From Steromphala cineraria (taxonomy: Eukaryota; Mollusca; Gastropoda; Trochida; Trochidae), in contig OU744730.1 in NCBI GenBank assembly GCA_916613615.1, forward strand, positions 21,206,406 to 21,270,405: a DNA stretch of 64,000 nt, read 5' to 3'. Positions within the stretch are counted from its first letter, which is position 1; every line of letters starts with the position of its first letter. Below, piece after piece: positions 23,331 through 36,700 of the stretch. The position numbers and the translations under genes are program-made. Below the pieces are notes generated by a model. The model did not search any database, was not told the origin of the DNA, and saw nothing but the letters and a program-made list of their open reading frames with translations.

Positions 23331-23686
23331 AGGGGCATTAGCACGTTTTTAGGGGGAATATAAGGTGATGTCAGGAAAATGAAAATAAATGGTTCCAATC
23401 TTTAGACAATATATAAAAACTAAATGGAGCAGTAATAAATCAAATATACAAAGTAAAGTTAAGCCATGCGATTCCTTTTCTTACACAAAATGAATTAAAG
23501 GTGTTCACACAAAAATGGCTGCCAATGGATTTTATGTGAATCCTCATACTTTGTTCTCTGACTACGGATGATTGGTTTGTGTTATGAGATTTATGATACT
23601 ATCAAAGTAATACATTTAGCATTAACTTATAGTTATCAGTGAAAAATTGAAAATATAAAATTGTCAAAAAACGTGCTACTGCCCCT
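23331..23686. mobile_element. MITE with TTAA duplication, family T2, copy 1
   Basis: 356 bp with ends AGGGGCATTAGCACG...CGTGCTACTGCCCCT, flanked by TTAA (23327-23330 and 23687-23690). An almost identical copy of exactly the same length lies at 57193-57548 inside a LINE. A TTAA target suggests mobilisation by a piggyBac-type transposase. Confidence 0.8.
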
Positions 23687-24857
23687 TTAAGGCCATAAGA
23701 AAGATTCAAACGTTCTACCACGGTGCAGATAAGAAGTAAAACTACATCTAATCACCTTTCCATTCTTCCAAAAAGCAAAGTTAAGTGATTTGCATAGGTC
23801 GCAACAATCACGAATTCAGTTCTAATGTCTGAGTTTTGGCAGAACCTCATTCTTCTAATTTGTATACTAGTATACGCATCGAATATGTGTGATATCAAAT
23901 CAACAAGACTTTATCAAAGGTTTTATATCAGTTTTTGTCTTTTGTTTTTGTGTCAGTTTATTTATGATTACAAAATATAACGAATTTAAAGAGCATTAAT
24001 CGAATATGAGCAATTAAAGGGAAACGTTTACATAACGTAACTGTTCCAAAAATAGCAACTACAGCTTGCTGTTTGAATTTGTCGATTTTTGTTCGATTAA
24101 GGTAATAATATAGTATTTGCGTCGACCTTTTTCGACAAACAAATTGATAACGGAGATATAAAGCACAGTTTGAGTAATTCATTCGCCAATAAAACTTGAT
24201 ATTTGAATCGATCTACATCTGTAGATTTGCATTTTGAGGTTTTAACATCGTCTGATATAGATTTTGGCCAACATATTCTAAATCTGATTTATCCTTGGGA
24301 CCGATGGGATATGTCATCTTCTGATGATTTTTGTAAATGGTTTAGTCCAAATTGCGTTAGACTCGTTTGCGTCAGACGCTGTACATTCATTGCCCTGTTC
24401 CGATCATACCCTTGACTGAAACCGGTTGTTACTACAGTAAAACTGAACGAATTACAATTAAAATGGTCATTTTATGCAACTGTCATAACGACCTATCACC
24501 AAATAAAAATATCAATGCGCAGGGTGTACTTGATTGACTGACTCCTTAGCTTAAGTTATTATACTATTTAAAAATCACACAACACTGAATATTTTTATTC
24601 AGTCGAAAAACTGTTAGATCACGTGTAGTTCATTTTATATACTCTTTACGACAACATAATACCTATAAATTATAATTTCTGTGTGTTGTTAACTTAATCG
24701 AGACCTTTGAACACGGGAGTACGGACAAGGGACCTCTGTGTAGGCCGTATACCCTTATCCTGCCGTAAATATATAACATTACAACGAATCAACACGTTTC
24801 TTTTATCAAACGAACCCCCATCATTCAGAATTGTTATCTACCTTTTAGAATTTCCCA

Positions 24858-25075
24858 ACAAGTAGCTCAGTTGGGCTGCTCATCACCTAGGTTCGATTCC
24901 CTGTCGCAATATAACAAAATACGTTTAAAGGTGTGGCAGTTGTTGCTGGCTTGCTTGACACTCAGCATTGTAAGAACACAACAACGCTTGAACTCTGTAC
25001 TGTGGCTGCCGGATGCAATCTGTTTAAAATGAAATCCAAAAGTTCTTTGTATTGAAGGCAATAACGATTTATTAA
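24858..25075 (+). repeat. tRNA-headed SINE, copy 2
   Basis: A box tagctcagttgg (24863-24874) and B box ggttcgattcc (24890-24900), both perfect, but the anticodon arm between them is shortened. The body contains gttgctggcttgcttgac and ctcagcattgtaagaac, parallel to the 5217-5445 copy. The shortened head rules out a functional tRNA. Confidence 0.72.
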
Positions 25076-25893
25076 AATGATGTCTAAAATAAAAATGACA
25101 CAGTGGGGCTTATGAAACACACGGAAGCACAACGGCTGTTTCTCATTTGTCAAACGTGAAATACTAGTATCCGTCAAATATGTACATGACACTCATGGTT
25201 CTCTCACAACTGTACTCTCTCTTCATTGATCAACAAAATCGGAGGCCGCCGCTGATTGCTGAAATATTGCACAAGCGTTGAGCATTAACTCACTCACTCA
25301 CCCAAATCTGAGGCTTCAAGAAAACCTAGTTATATCCTCTGACATGAACACTAATGACTTCTTATATTTTGCTGAAATACTTGGTAATCCTTGTAGGCCT
25401 TTTCACACAACAAATGATTGAAGAAACACCCAACATCTCAATACAAGGACCGACACTTGTGTGTATAAATAATGCAAGGCATTCGTTGGAAGGTTTGTTG
25501 AAACATACACATATGGTAAAATAAACAAATTCAAACTACTTGTACTCTTTGAAGCAGCACACGTGGGCCGTTGAATTCAACATACGAGTATCAAAGACAT
25601 TTCCTGAAGTCTGAAGTCATTCCAGTATAACCGTTTGAGATCAGCAAAAACAAATGGGATAAACATTTTATATGGACACAAACTCGTTTCAAGCAAACTT
25701 AGTTGCAGAGTATATTCAATGTAATGCATTGGGTTAAAAAAACACACACACAAGATTGTGATAAACAACGGACACGGACGTAATGAAAATGATTCCAAGG
25801 TTTCTTTGGCCAAAGTAGGAAAGCCGTGATGGCACTTACTCTCGTACTTTTAAGTACAAGGACAAAACTACTTCAAGTCAGTGCTCGTAGGTT

Positions 25894-25997
25894 TCACAGC
25901 AGAAATGATCTTTGGACCTCCTTTGTTATAACATCTTTCTTAATTGCGGTACAAATAAGTCCCAAGAACTCGCAGATTTTGGCATCATTTCTACCTC
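25894..25997 (-). CDS. Candidate terminal exon, function unknown
   Basis: Read on the - strand, a good acceptor (cttttttcag, just above 25997) opens two frames. One reads GRNDAKICEFLGLICTAI and runs to TGA at 25894. The other reads EVEMMPKSASSWDLF and stops earlier. Both look protein-like, so the frame is undecided. No partner exon was proven; a 28.7-kb exon with a perfect donor is a possible upstream partner. I do not recognise the protein. Confidence 0.2.
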
Positions 25998-26681
25998 CTG
26001 AAAAAAGAGAGAAGAGGATTGATGTTTTTATTTTTTAACACAAAGGTTTAAAACATGCATATAATTCTTTAAAGAAAATATATTACTTCCGAATGACGCA
26101 ACTTTCATGCATCGGTTCTTTCATTCTGGCGTTTAGAGCAGAACAAGTGATTCGTTGTATGTATTTTCGTATGTATTTTCGTATATAAGTTCGTATCCAA
26201 CCTGGACGGGAAGAAGTCGTTCCTTACGTGCTGTTTTTCTCTCACTATGCCCATCTCTCTATCTATTCCCTCAACCTTTCGTTCCCTCCTCTCCCTGATA
26301 TGTCCAAATCTTGCTAAAACACGTTAGATCCCAACTCATTCACTCGCTGTTCTTATTCGGCAAAATGCACAGCTAATAAATTTTATTTAGTTTGCATTAT
26401 GTGACAACCCTGAAACCTCCGTCGAAGGCCAATAAAACCCCCTGGAAAGTTCGCAAACGTCCGCCAACTACACGTCTATATTGCAAAGAAACAAGATTCC
26501 CCAAAATTCAAATGCATTAATTTACTTTTGCAATTTTGTGGGTGTAAACGGTTGAATTATGAAATGACTGCGAAAATCTAAAAATCTACCTTCGGAACTG
26601 GTTTGCGCTTGAAACCGGAAACCATTTTAGGTTAACATAACGAAGTAAATTCTGAATTGTCTACGACTGTCGAGATATAAT

Positions 26682-27859
26682 TATACCCCTGCCTTACTGC
26701 GTAAGCGTAAACGGGGGTATATAGCGTTCATTCTTTCCGTCCGTCCGTCCGTCTGTCTGTCCGTCCGTCCCAAAACTTTGTGCGGAGCAGATCTCCAAAA
26801 CTATGCATGCTAGCCTCATCAAACTTCATACACATGTCAACCATGAACCCTAGTTGTGCCTTTTGAGGGCTAGAACTATTTCTGAATTTTCATTGTTGCG
26901 GTTTCCATGGAAACGTGACTAAAAAGTGACTCTTTGAGGAAGTTGTTTTGTGCGGAGCATATCTCCAAACTATGCATGCTAGCTTCATCAAACTTCATAC
27001 AGATGTTAACCATGATCCCTAGTTGTGCCTTTTGAGGGTTAGACCAACAAATTATTTTTATTTTTTGCGGTTTCCATGGAAACATGACTAAAACAGTGAC
27101 TCTATGACCAAGTTCTTTGTCCGGAGCATATCTCCCAAACTATTCATACTAGCTTCACCAAACTTTATACACTTATCAATCATGATCCCTAGTTGTGCCT
27201 TTTAAGGGTTAGACCAGCAAATTATTTTTATTTTTTGCGGTTTCCATGGAAACATGACTAAAACAGTGACTCTTCGACCAAGTCTTTTGTCCGGAGCATA
27301 TCTCCCAAACTATTCATGCTAGCTTCACCAAACTTCATACACTTATCAACCATGATCCCTAGATGTGCCATTTGAGGAGTAGACCATCAAATTATTTTTA
27401 ATTTTTGGAAACATGACTAAAACAGTGATTATATGATAAATTACTTTGTCCTGAACATATTTCCTGAAATATACATCTCAGCTTCACCATATTTGTTACA
27501 TATGTCAATCGTGATTGCTGGATATGCCTTGTGAGAGTTAAACGATATATATATGGATTTTCTTCTCTGTGGTTTCTTTGGAAAACATAACTTACAAAGT
27601 GACTCAACAAAAATAATTTTGTCCTCAGTGCATCTCGTAGAATATTCATGATAGCTACCTCAAATTTGAAACAAAGATCAACCATTATCTCTAGATGTAC
27701 CCTTTTAATTGTAAAACCTAGTAATGAATTCGGTATTTGGGTTTCAGTTGAAAGAAGACTTACACAATGACTTACTGTATACTCAACTATCATACTTTAA
27801 CCAATATTAATCAGTTTTACTATTTGAAATTCTTTGAACAAAGTGGGGAGTGGGGGTAT
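26682..27859. repeat. Pearl/Helentron-like element with six decaying 170-bp units
   Basis: The left end tatacccctgcc ... cgggggtatatag forms a hairpin. It is followed by a CCGT/CTGT microsatellite (26736-26769) and six units marked by ttgtgcggagcatatctcc (near 26777, 26948, 27117, 27287, 27448 and 27617). Similarity falls steadily from left to right. The right end is gtgggggtatgtg. A 131-codon open frame on the - strand within it is a by-product of the repeat. Confidence 0.7.
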
Positions 27860-27899
27860 GTGAGCTTTGCTCGCTTCTTCACTTTTTCTATAAGGCATT

Positions 27900-29890
27900 G
27901 TTAAAGTTGTTCATCTTCTAAAATAGAGTTAACCAAAACAAAGTCAGAAAAACATCAAAATTAATGTACGCTTATGATGTTTTATTAAACATTCCCTTTT
28001 CTTCCAAAAATCTAACCTTTATCGAAAAACAGACCGTGATTAATTTTTTTTAAATCGCCGATCACAGCTAATAGAAAATGACTCAACAATTTGAATTTGT
28101 CGTATACATTTGACATTCGAGGTTAACAGTTAAAACAGTAAAACTTTAATATCAATTTTGCGTCGTATTTAACAAAAGACCTATAACGTTTTCTGTGTTT
28201 ACACATTACATTATGTTATAAGCATGGAACCTTCAAAAGTGTTAGCCTTGCTTAGCTTCAATAGCGTTTCAGTATACAAATACAAGTGAACTGATGGACC
28301 TTGCACTCATACCATTAACCCTTGATCAACATTACAATCAACAATATAGAACCAAATACATACTTTACAATGAACAAATGAATCGGTTACTGTTATAATA
28401 CAAAAACCATGAGTGTTGAAGTTTAAATGATATGACGCGACTTGCGTATTCATTCCATATCATTTACATTTACTTGTTCATGAATGAAAATAGCAGCGTG
28501 CAGCGAAGTGCAGAAGCCGAAATTACACGCCCAAGGAACATTGGTACTATTTTTACGTAATCCAAATCGAACGGACTGACATAGATTTCCAATTTTACGG
28601 AATGGAGAGTGCATTCAAAGAAATAGATTCGTGAAAACACACGCCGTCTCTAAATGCATACTTACCTAAATCAATGAATGACTACTAGATGACTCCGAAT
28701 TTGGGCAAAATGCAGCAATACACTCATTGATGGAGAGCACGGATGTTCCATTTCATTTCATTTATAAAATCATATTTTCTTCCTAAAGAGGCACCATACG
28801 AATGACCAAATCCCTTAAGAAGGTTATCACACCCATTTCATCAGTGAAGGAAGCGCCTACATTTCATTTATGACTGTCGTCGTTTTATTAAAATCAAACA
28901 AAGACAATATTTTGAATACACTGGTTAATGACGTTAGATTTGTTTCTGGCAGGGTACTTATATACATGTATTCTTACATTTCTTGCCAAGCTACCTTCTT
29001 TTAAACTCTAAGGCGAACTCATGTGTTACAATTAGCAATTACCTATACGCTAGAATGCACATCATGAGTTCATAAGAACTGGTAGCATTAGATAACATTA
29101 ACTAAACTAAATCGCAACATTGCATTAAACATTCTACTGTATCACTTTATAGTTCGAATAGATGAGCAGGTTTAGTCAGCCGAATGACCATGCAAACATT
29201 TAATTCAAGTTTACATATCGAGTTCTTTTTTAACTTAAGTGCACAAAGTTCGAAGTGACGTCCTATATTTCCTAGACATATTTATCACGTCTAATTGATG
29301 TAAAATTAGTAAGAAGTTACACAAACTACAATATGAACACGAGACCAATTTGAATTCAATTTTGACCAAAGGAATTAAAATTTTGATCGAAATCCACATG
29401 CTTAAAATGTTAAAAATGTTTAGAAATAGTTAACATACCGCTGTCACAGTAATACATGAAGTCTTTGAATCCTACTTAAAAATACTGTTTTTAGTGTCAA
29501 ACGTAAATCTAAAATTTTCAAACGTGCTTGTTGCAGACCAGTAACCATTACAATACTCGAAAGAAGCTACGGGCCAAAACTAACTTTGCCATTTTCTGTG
29601 AATATAAACGATACGACTGACAATTTCTAAGCAGAATGCCTATGACTGCGTACGTGTGTCCCGTTTATTATGTCGACCAAACATGCGGACAATTGAAAGC
29701 GTATGCCATATTCAAACAACCCAGTACGAAAAATCCCCAGCCCGGAGAAATCGGCAATTGAAAGTTAAGAACAAGAACAGTAAAATGTTTGCATCGCCAA
29801 GTTTAAACGCAAAAACGATCGGACCATTGAGTTTATTATGTCCTTACAAGTGCGAACAGTGTTTAACATAAATATCCGTGAAGCAGAAAA
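27900..29890. other. Intergenic AT-rich stretch with one isolated donor-flanked exon candidate
   Basis: The only splice-like feature is a - strand exon edge at 28666, ending ttgatttag|gtaagtatg (a perfect donor). Its upstream bases contain no long frame continuing through the donor, so it would be a 5' UTR exon at best. Otherwise nothing was recognised. Confidence 0.3.
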
Positions 29891-29896
29891 CAATCC

Positions 29897-30025
29897 CTAC
29901 GTAACCATGATGATGCTGTCATTTTGACATAGTCTGACGTCAGCAAAGCGGTCTTGGTGGTCAAAGAAGTCATTGTGTGATTGTTCCTCAGACACAGAGG
30001 AATGTTCCTCAGAGAATGGATCGAT
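29897..30025 (-). CDS. Candidate terminal exon of an unidentified gene
   Basis: On the - strand an acceptor (cttttacactttag) precedes an open frame of 42 codons plus TAG. It begins IDPFSEEHSSVSEEQ and ends NDSIIMVT. The acidic/serine composition and clean acceptor look like the cytoplasmic tail of a real protein, but no upstream exon could be joined and I do not recognise the family. Confidence 0.3.
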   Translation of the reverse strand: MDPFSEEHSSVSEEQSHNDFFDHQDRFADVRLCQNDSIIMVT

Positions 30026-31183
30026 CTAAAGTGTAAAAGTGTGTGTTAAACCACCCTGCCCACCACACACCTGTGCATAAAGCGTGAACGATATGAATGT
30101 AGGTTTTATAATCAATTAACAAGAAAACTGATTTTTCTCAAGAAATCGATACGCATAACGATTAAAGACATCTTACCGATTTTCAAACAAACACGGATAA
30201 CGTAAATTAGAAAGTTTTGAGGTTTAGAAAGTGTCTTTGTCAAGATATTACTGAAACACATCTTACGTTTACGACAGGGCTATACGTTTCTTCCACATTC
30301 TTGTGATGCAAACAGCTGATAAAACAATACTTTTTAGTGTTATATGTTTGATGTTGTGGGCATTAAACCCGACTCTCGTTTCGGAAAAACAACGTTGCTT
30401 CAACAAATCTTCGTCGTGTCAAAAGTGTCGTGGTTGAAGTATTGCCCAAGCGGAGTTTATCATGAACAGCTCCAATACTCATATTAAGGCAAAAGGATTA
30501 CACGCTGAGTTGCCGTTTACAAAGTTTTATTGTTTCCGCGCATGTCTTCTAGTTCTGTTGCCTGAGTGGCTTTTATCTTTATGCGCGTTTTATGCATACG
30601 GTCATACGTTGTAATACTACTCACGCAAATAGAAATATAAACCAAATTGTGGTGTTTTAATTGTTTGAATAAGATGTATATTATAACCTGATGTTGAAAT
30701 TATCGACTTTTACTTGACATTGTGGGGCATCGCGAGATGATGTAATCAACAGTGCCATACTACACGTGTGAAAATGCTATGAAAAAAATGCATGTTTGTA
30801 ACAAACAAATTATGTTGAACCGAATGTCACAATCAGCAATGACGGCGAAAAGACATCTGCATCACTGATTGAATGTGAAAATGCATTTGCACGTGCGTTG
30901 CTTTGACAACTATGAAATGAGCGAGCAAAGCAATTAATGATCTCGTAAGAAAAGTATCCTATTACTCGTGGCTAAAAAAGATAAAACCACCATTTATTTC
31001 ATGTACTTTTGAATATCAAATAACTTATAACTGGAAAAGGGCATACAGTGAATAAAACGTTAACACAACAAATTATATTTTTCGTGATCGCGTTGAGATT
31101 ACAGCTCAGTGACATACGATAACATGCAACAGAAACATACAAATTTCACAAGATGAATAAATTCATTTGTTCATTTTGTTAAC

Positions 31184-31670
31184 TATTGATCAATTTATCG
31201 AAATGTACACAAGAAAGACGCTGTGTGGTATTATAAAAGTCTATGGTATACAACCAAAGCATGTAAACTATATGAAGCTGTTCCTCGAAAACTTTGAGAA
31301 TCATGCTAGGAAACTTGACATCAGAGTCCTTTTGAAGAGATGTCTGGTGTTAGACAAGGATGTATTCTTTCACCTATACTATTCCTTATGGTGATTTACT
31401 TCAAACAATTTCCAACTTTAGGACGAACATATGTCATCCAGTGGAGAGTGTTGGGTAAGTCTGATCTTCAATCGCTGACGGTCTTGCAGAAATTCCTACA
31501 ACCAACAAACAGTTGCAAAAGTAAACGGCCATCATGAACAACCTCGCACTGAAAACTGGATTCAGCATGATGCCAGCAAGACCATGGTGTTAATAGTCAA
31601 AACTCGGAGTCAAAGTTCCAATCATCAACATCAAGGCTTTGGAACATCCTGTTGTAGCTGGTTTCACCGA
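31184..31670 (+). pseudogene. Decayed LINE reverse-transcriptase fragment
   Basis: RKTLCGIIKVYGIQPKHVN and KLFLENFENHA, then a frameshift, then MSGVRQGCILSPILFLM, correspond to the palm region of non-LTR reverse transcriptases (block around GVRQGCILSPxLF). A further shifted piece (LTVLQKFLQPTN, about 31478; MNNLALKTGFS, about 31535) matches the region after the catalytic FADD box. The catalytic aspartates themselves are not readable. No ends were found. Confidence 0.7.
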
Positions 31671-32934
31671 AACGAAACTTATAACTTTGATTCATAACCA
31701 CAAATACAAATACACCATATCAATATGGTACGTTGAAAAAGTATTGTATAAAGTGATCCCTTTTAACTTCATTCTTATATATTTTGCGTCTTCCATGGAA
31801 TATAACTATCATTTCCGTACCATAAATTTGCAGCCATATTACCCAGCTCATAATAATTGCTGTATTGCACAATCATCATCGTGCCCTTGGAGTTCAACTT
31901 CTTCCTTCTTGAATCTTTTTGCCGTTTCAACCTCAAGATTAGAACTCAAAACCTTTATGCCTAGCTCATTGTGACTCGAAAGTTAAGTGTTTTATGGTGA
32001 TTTTAGGGTTTCAACTTCTTTCAAATATTAGTTGTGTGGCTGTAATCATGGATACAAAAGTTCCAATACTGTTTCAAGAGCTGACTTCAAAACCATCACG
32101 CTAAGCACAAGACAAATGACCATGTGTATAAAAAAAAAATGTAGGATGAATTCATTACCAATGGTCTGCTAAGGAAAGTTTTCGAATAGTTTACGAGTCA
32201 ACACCCCGTCAAGGCTTATTAAAGAATACGTCTTCATAACTACTTTTTCAATATATTTGACACATTGGCAAACGGCGGACTCTCGGTTACGTGTACTATA
32301 TAATTTAGCGGCGTCCATATGACGTATGTCTGTCTTTTTAATTTAAAAAGGACGGATTCCTTTGATTAGTCTAGACATTAATCAACTGATTTATAGGCAT
32401 TAGCTCTTTCATTTACTTTGATGAATTTGATTTTGAAATTCGAGCTCTGATTTTTACCCGGGAGCAACATTGTGTATTGTCTCGCCTTCATTAGATTAAA
32501 AAAAATGCATTTTCGACAAGTATTTTCAAAGTTTCCAAATTGTCAATCCTAGGACACACTCTTACTCTTACTAAAACATAATAAGCCTACTGGTTGACGC
32601 ATACCACCAATCTAACGCAACTTTCAACCATTGATGAATGTTTAAAAAAATCTCCGATTCGTCAATTATGATCAAACGTATTCCAAAACTTGACTTGACC
32701 CCATTTGCCTGTCACGATTATCCACAGTTGTAGAAAGGTACCACTTTTACTTCTCGTAGCCAATTAAAGTGTTAACACCTTTTAAGCATTTAACGCGGTA
32801 CGTTCGTTTCAATAAATGGAAGTATGTTGCATTTGTAGCATTATTTTCGTATTTGTTAGATACCTTAATTATTTTTTTAAAAAGTGTTATTGTTCCTTTA
32901 AGATCATACTATTCCATGTCATCTTTGTTCACAG

Positions 32935-33064
32935 GCATGTCGAGGCTGACCTACAGTTCCGACAAGACCTTCGACCCACCACCACATTCCTGAACTTGGA
33001 TGGTACAGTACTACTGTATCAGAGAAACGAATGGAAGCTCGTTGGGCCTCTGATTAATCCATAG
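32935..33064 (+). CDS. Candidate terminal exon resembling the second half of a CIDE-N domain
   Basis: The acceptor ctttgttcacag (32934) opens a frame HVEADLQFRQDLRPTTTF, then LNLDG, ending RNEWKLVGPLINP-stop. The spacing of F, TxFL and the final W resembles the second half of CIDE-N domains (DFF40/DFF45/CIDE). The complementary first half is on the opposite strand at 33620-33739. The assignment is tentative. Confidence 0.3.
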
Positions 33065-33619
33065 TGTCCCACTTGCTTTAGTTCTTTGCTCTGAGTTTAT
33101 CGACACGTCCTCGCAACCGGCCCCTCCATCCGTGATCAAGTACCTTAAAGATGCACTGACATGGTCTATTGCCACTTTCTGGATTCATAAAGAATAGATT
33201 GTAATTTGACATAGACTCGACTTAGAATTTCTGAAATCGGACAGTAGCCCGACTCCAACAGCTTTAAAATACAGTCTAATTAGCCCAAGCGAACAGAATC
33301 TGTGGTCACTGGAGCGTGTCTGCCCTTCTATGACGCGTCAGTAGTTGATCATGTTTCAACTTGTGTCTTGACATTCGGAACCTCACCGAAATAACTCAAA
33401 TTTTCCATAATTCGACAGCTTAAATATCCAACTGGACAAATAGAAAGAACATGGAATTGTTTATATATGTGGAATAAGGGAAAATAACTTGAGTCGAATA
33501 AAAGTGTGAAAGATGAATGAAATAGTCCATGCACAACGTTTAATTTGTTTGGTTAACAACAATGATTCAAAGGACAGGAAAACCAGTAACTCTCTAGGGA
33601 CTTGCAGGAAAAATACTAC

Positions 33620-33739
33620 CCTGTGTCCATCCTCCCGTAAGAGTAATATTTGACTATCTTGCGGAAGTTTGAAAGTCTCAAGGACCCTGAAAGTTACGTC
33701 AGCAGGGACGTCATATTGAAATACAACCTTGCCAGTCAA
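33620..33739 (-). CDS. Candidate exon resembling the first half of a CIDE-N domain
   Basis: The - strand frame GKVVFQYDVPADVTFRV, then LETFKLPQDSQILLLREDG, fits the FxLP...LxLxEDGT pattern of CIDE-N domains. A possible donor (cacagg|gtagta) lies just after the EDG. There is an in-frame TAA shortly upstream and no convincing acceptor, so it may be a pseudogene fragment. See the matching half on the + strand at 32935. Confidence 0.3.
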
Positions 33740-36700
33740 CTTGGTTTACGTCGTAGGTGGTTCTCTCTTATATTTTTCAAATACCTATATATTTCTCGGC
33801 TAATAAAAGTGTTATTCCCATGATTACGATTCTAATATTGTATTTTGTCCTCTCTGGCAACGAGTTTTGTTCAACAATCAATGTTAGATTCGTGACTTTT
33901 TGTGTTTATTAAAAGATATCTATAATTCAGTTGATTGCACAAATGTCAAGAAGCAATTTACTGCTTAAAGTTCAAGGTCTGACAGTCCCTTCTACCGAAA
34001 TCTCGAAAGGGCTCCTTTGTCTACAAGAATTCTAAGCTTGGTTACCATATGTCCCCTTAAAAGGACCACAAGAACCCGTTTTAATCTTCTCTTGAATAAG
34101 GTGCCTATTCTGAACATTGTTAGTTGCACAGTATTTTGAAAGGGTGTACAGGACTGTAAGACCCTTGTATAGTTGGTATTTCCTGTGACGCAGAAACATT
34201 CATACCAAATTACTACTGATCTGTTCTGAAGTTCAGAAGTAGTTATCCAGATTACTAATAGAACGGAAGGTAAAAGTTTTAAATCTTGGTCAGAACTTGT
34301 TGTTCAAATTCAAGGTCTACACGTTTGTTACATATGGTTGTACCCAATCATAAGAGGTTGCCAGCCTAATATGATCGTTTTGAGGGTAGTCCGTAAGTTT
34401 GTGAATAGTGGTTACCGATATATGCCAGTGCAATTGTGGTCACTATTGAAATGCACTATCTGCGTTATATCGAATGTTATCCACTGAAGGTCTTTGTGAA
34501 CCGAAAGACTGATGATGTCTAGTGATGTTCAACAAAAATTTGAGGAGCTGGGAGCCAATACTCGTAAATAACAACAAGCATAAGTATTCATTGATAATAT
34601 TTCTTTATATGATGATGTATAATGGCATTGTTTTTTATACAGAAATGAAATTGTCTTGTATTTGTATGTCTTTGTGAAAAGTTTGCAAAAATATTAGAAA
34701 AACACAAATTAATAACAAGATATTGAGCAAACATTGGAAAATGTTGATTCAGCATTAAGTATTGATCATTAGCAAACAGTCTAACATTTCTTTAAGATTA
34801 ACTAAGTCAAAATTGACCTTTTATTGCCTAGTGAATATTGCTATGTACATGACTAAATATTTCTATCAACTACATGAACAATGATTCCCCGAAAAAAGGT
34901 TGCAATTCTAAAACTAAATATAAATTTCAGGAACATGCATATATATCTTTGGAATTGAGTTCTGGCGCCAAATGCATGATAATTAATTCGGACTGTTAAA
35001 ACATTTTGTCATTTAAAAAGAAAGAACATGAATAAAATGTTACAACGTAGTTTTTTTCATTTCACATATGGGAAGAAATAATTTAGCAGCCAGTAGAAAC
35101 AGTGAAGAATGAAGAACTCTCTAATAACAATCTAATATGTTTAACTGTCTGCAACAACATATTTCTTGATAGAAATATTTTCAAGGTCAACAAAATGTAC
35201 TGGACTTTGCGTCTTCACCGTAAGAAGTTTGAAAGGTCATTGAGAAATGACAAATTTATTTCGTGTGAAAAAAAAAAGATTCAAATATTGGTCAGAAAAA
35301 ATTAAGATACATGTTCATTAAGATAATATTGAAAAACTTCTAAATACTTCAAGCTTTGATGTGACCTTGAAATGATATCAAGGTCACTCAATGTGACTTG
35401 GTCTGAAACTTTCCCAATTAGAAGTTTGGTGCAAAAAAAGAGAATGTACTATTCAATGCTTAAAATATTGCCCCTAACAAGCTTAAAATGAAGGTTGTAC
35501 TGATGAAAACTTCAAAGCTTTACTTTATACTTGAAATCAACTGGGCTCCTAGTCTTCACTAAGAGAATCCAGTGGACGGTGCTCAGGAAATCAATGACAC
35601 ATTGAAATAATATCTTTTAGAAAAGGATAAATCACAACCCTTGATTAAGACCTTTCTCTCAATTTAAAAAAAAATATGTAATTTATTAAATGAATCCAGT
35701 CAATAGTGTTAAGTTTGTCATATTGTATGTAGGGATGATGTTTATTGCATAAACCTATGGAGAAAGAAAACTGAAGATGAAAAGGAATGAAGGAATGGTG
35801 AGGGACATTTTGACTAGAACAATTAACAATTATAAAATCATCTTTCTAAAAGGGAAAAATACCCTACTATATCTATATGGAATGCAATAAATAGCACAAA
35901 TGGCGAGTATATTTCAAATGAATATTGTTTGTTCAAATGGAAAACATAGTTTTATATCAATTACCGGTTGTTATTGTCTTTATGAGTGGTAGCACCATGA
36001 AAGATTTAACAATAAGTAACAAGCACCTTTCAGTGGAGCACTGAGATACTGATCTCAACTTGCCATTCACATGATATAAAAACTCGACTAAGATTTCTGT
36101 TAAGTCAAAACAGAGTCGAGATGATTTTTGCATAGTAAGTGACTACTGTTTTTGGCTATATCCTTCAACAATCACATCCCAAATGTGAACCTCAAATCAA
36201 TTGAAAATCTTATTCTCCTAAACGTCGATGAAATCCTTGAACAAACTGTTCTTGAAATCCTTGAGTAAACTATATTAGCGAAACAGAGGATTTCCCCTTC
36301 CCTTGTTCTGCCGTCTAAGCACAAGCAATAATTGGACATTTTTAAAGAAATATCACTAAAGAGGATTTCAGAAGTCGAGAACCTATAACCTTATATGTCA
36401 TCAAGTCAAAAAAGTTCCAAGGGTAAGATAAACAAATTGATAAAAGATTGCAAGACCCTTTTTCTAATTTTATGATTTAATTTAAGAGTGAAAAAACCTC
36501 ATATGTGCCGACTTTCAAGGTAAAACAATGATCACTTTTCATTGAGAATAACGATCATGCAATGTAAGTGGTAATAGTTAAAGTTAAGAAATTTTGCAGT
36601 GCCATGTTTTAAATAAGAGCTTGCTATGACCTTGACCTTGGACGGATTGGAACAAAATCTTTCATAATTTGGTACTTCTTCATAATCGATACCAAACAAC

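Noticed and set aside
27398..27793. 131-codon minus-strand open frame
   Set aside because: Lies wholly inside the decaying tandem units of the 26682-27859 repeat. Its repeated FxxEVAxM-like strings follow the unit period.
31843..31980. Minus-strand frame SHNELGIKVLSSNLEVET through CAIQQLL as an exon
   Set aside because: Looks protein-like, but no acceptor with a pyrimidine tract or usable donor was found, and it adjoins a decayed LINE. Left unannotated.
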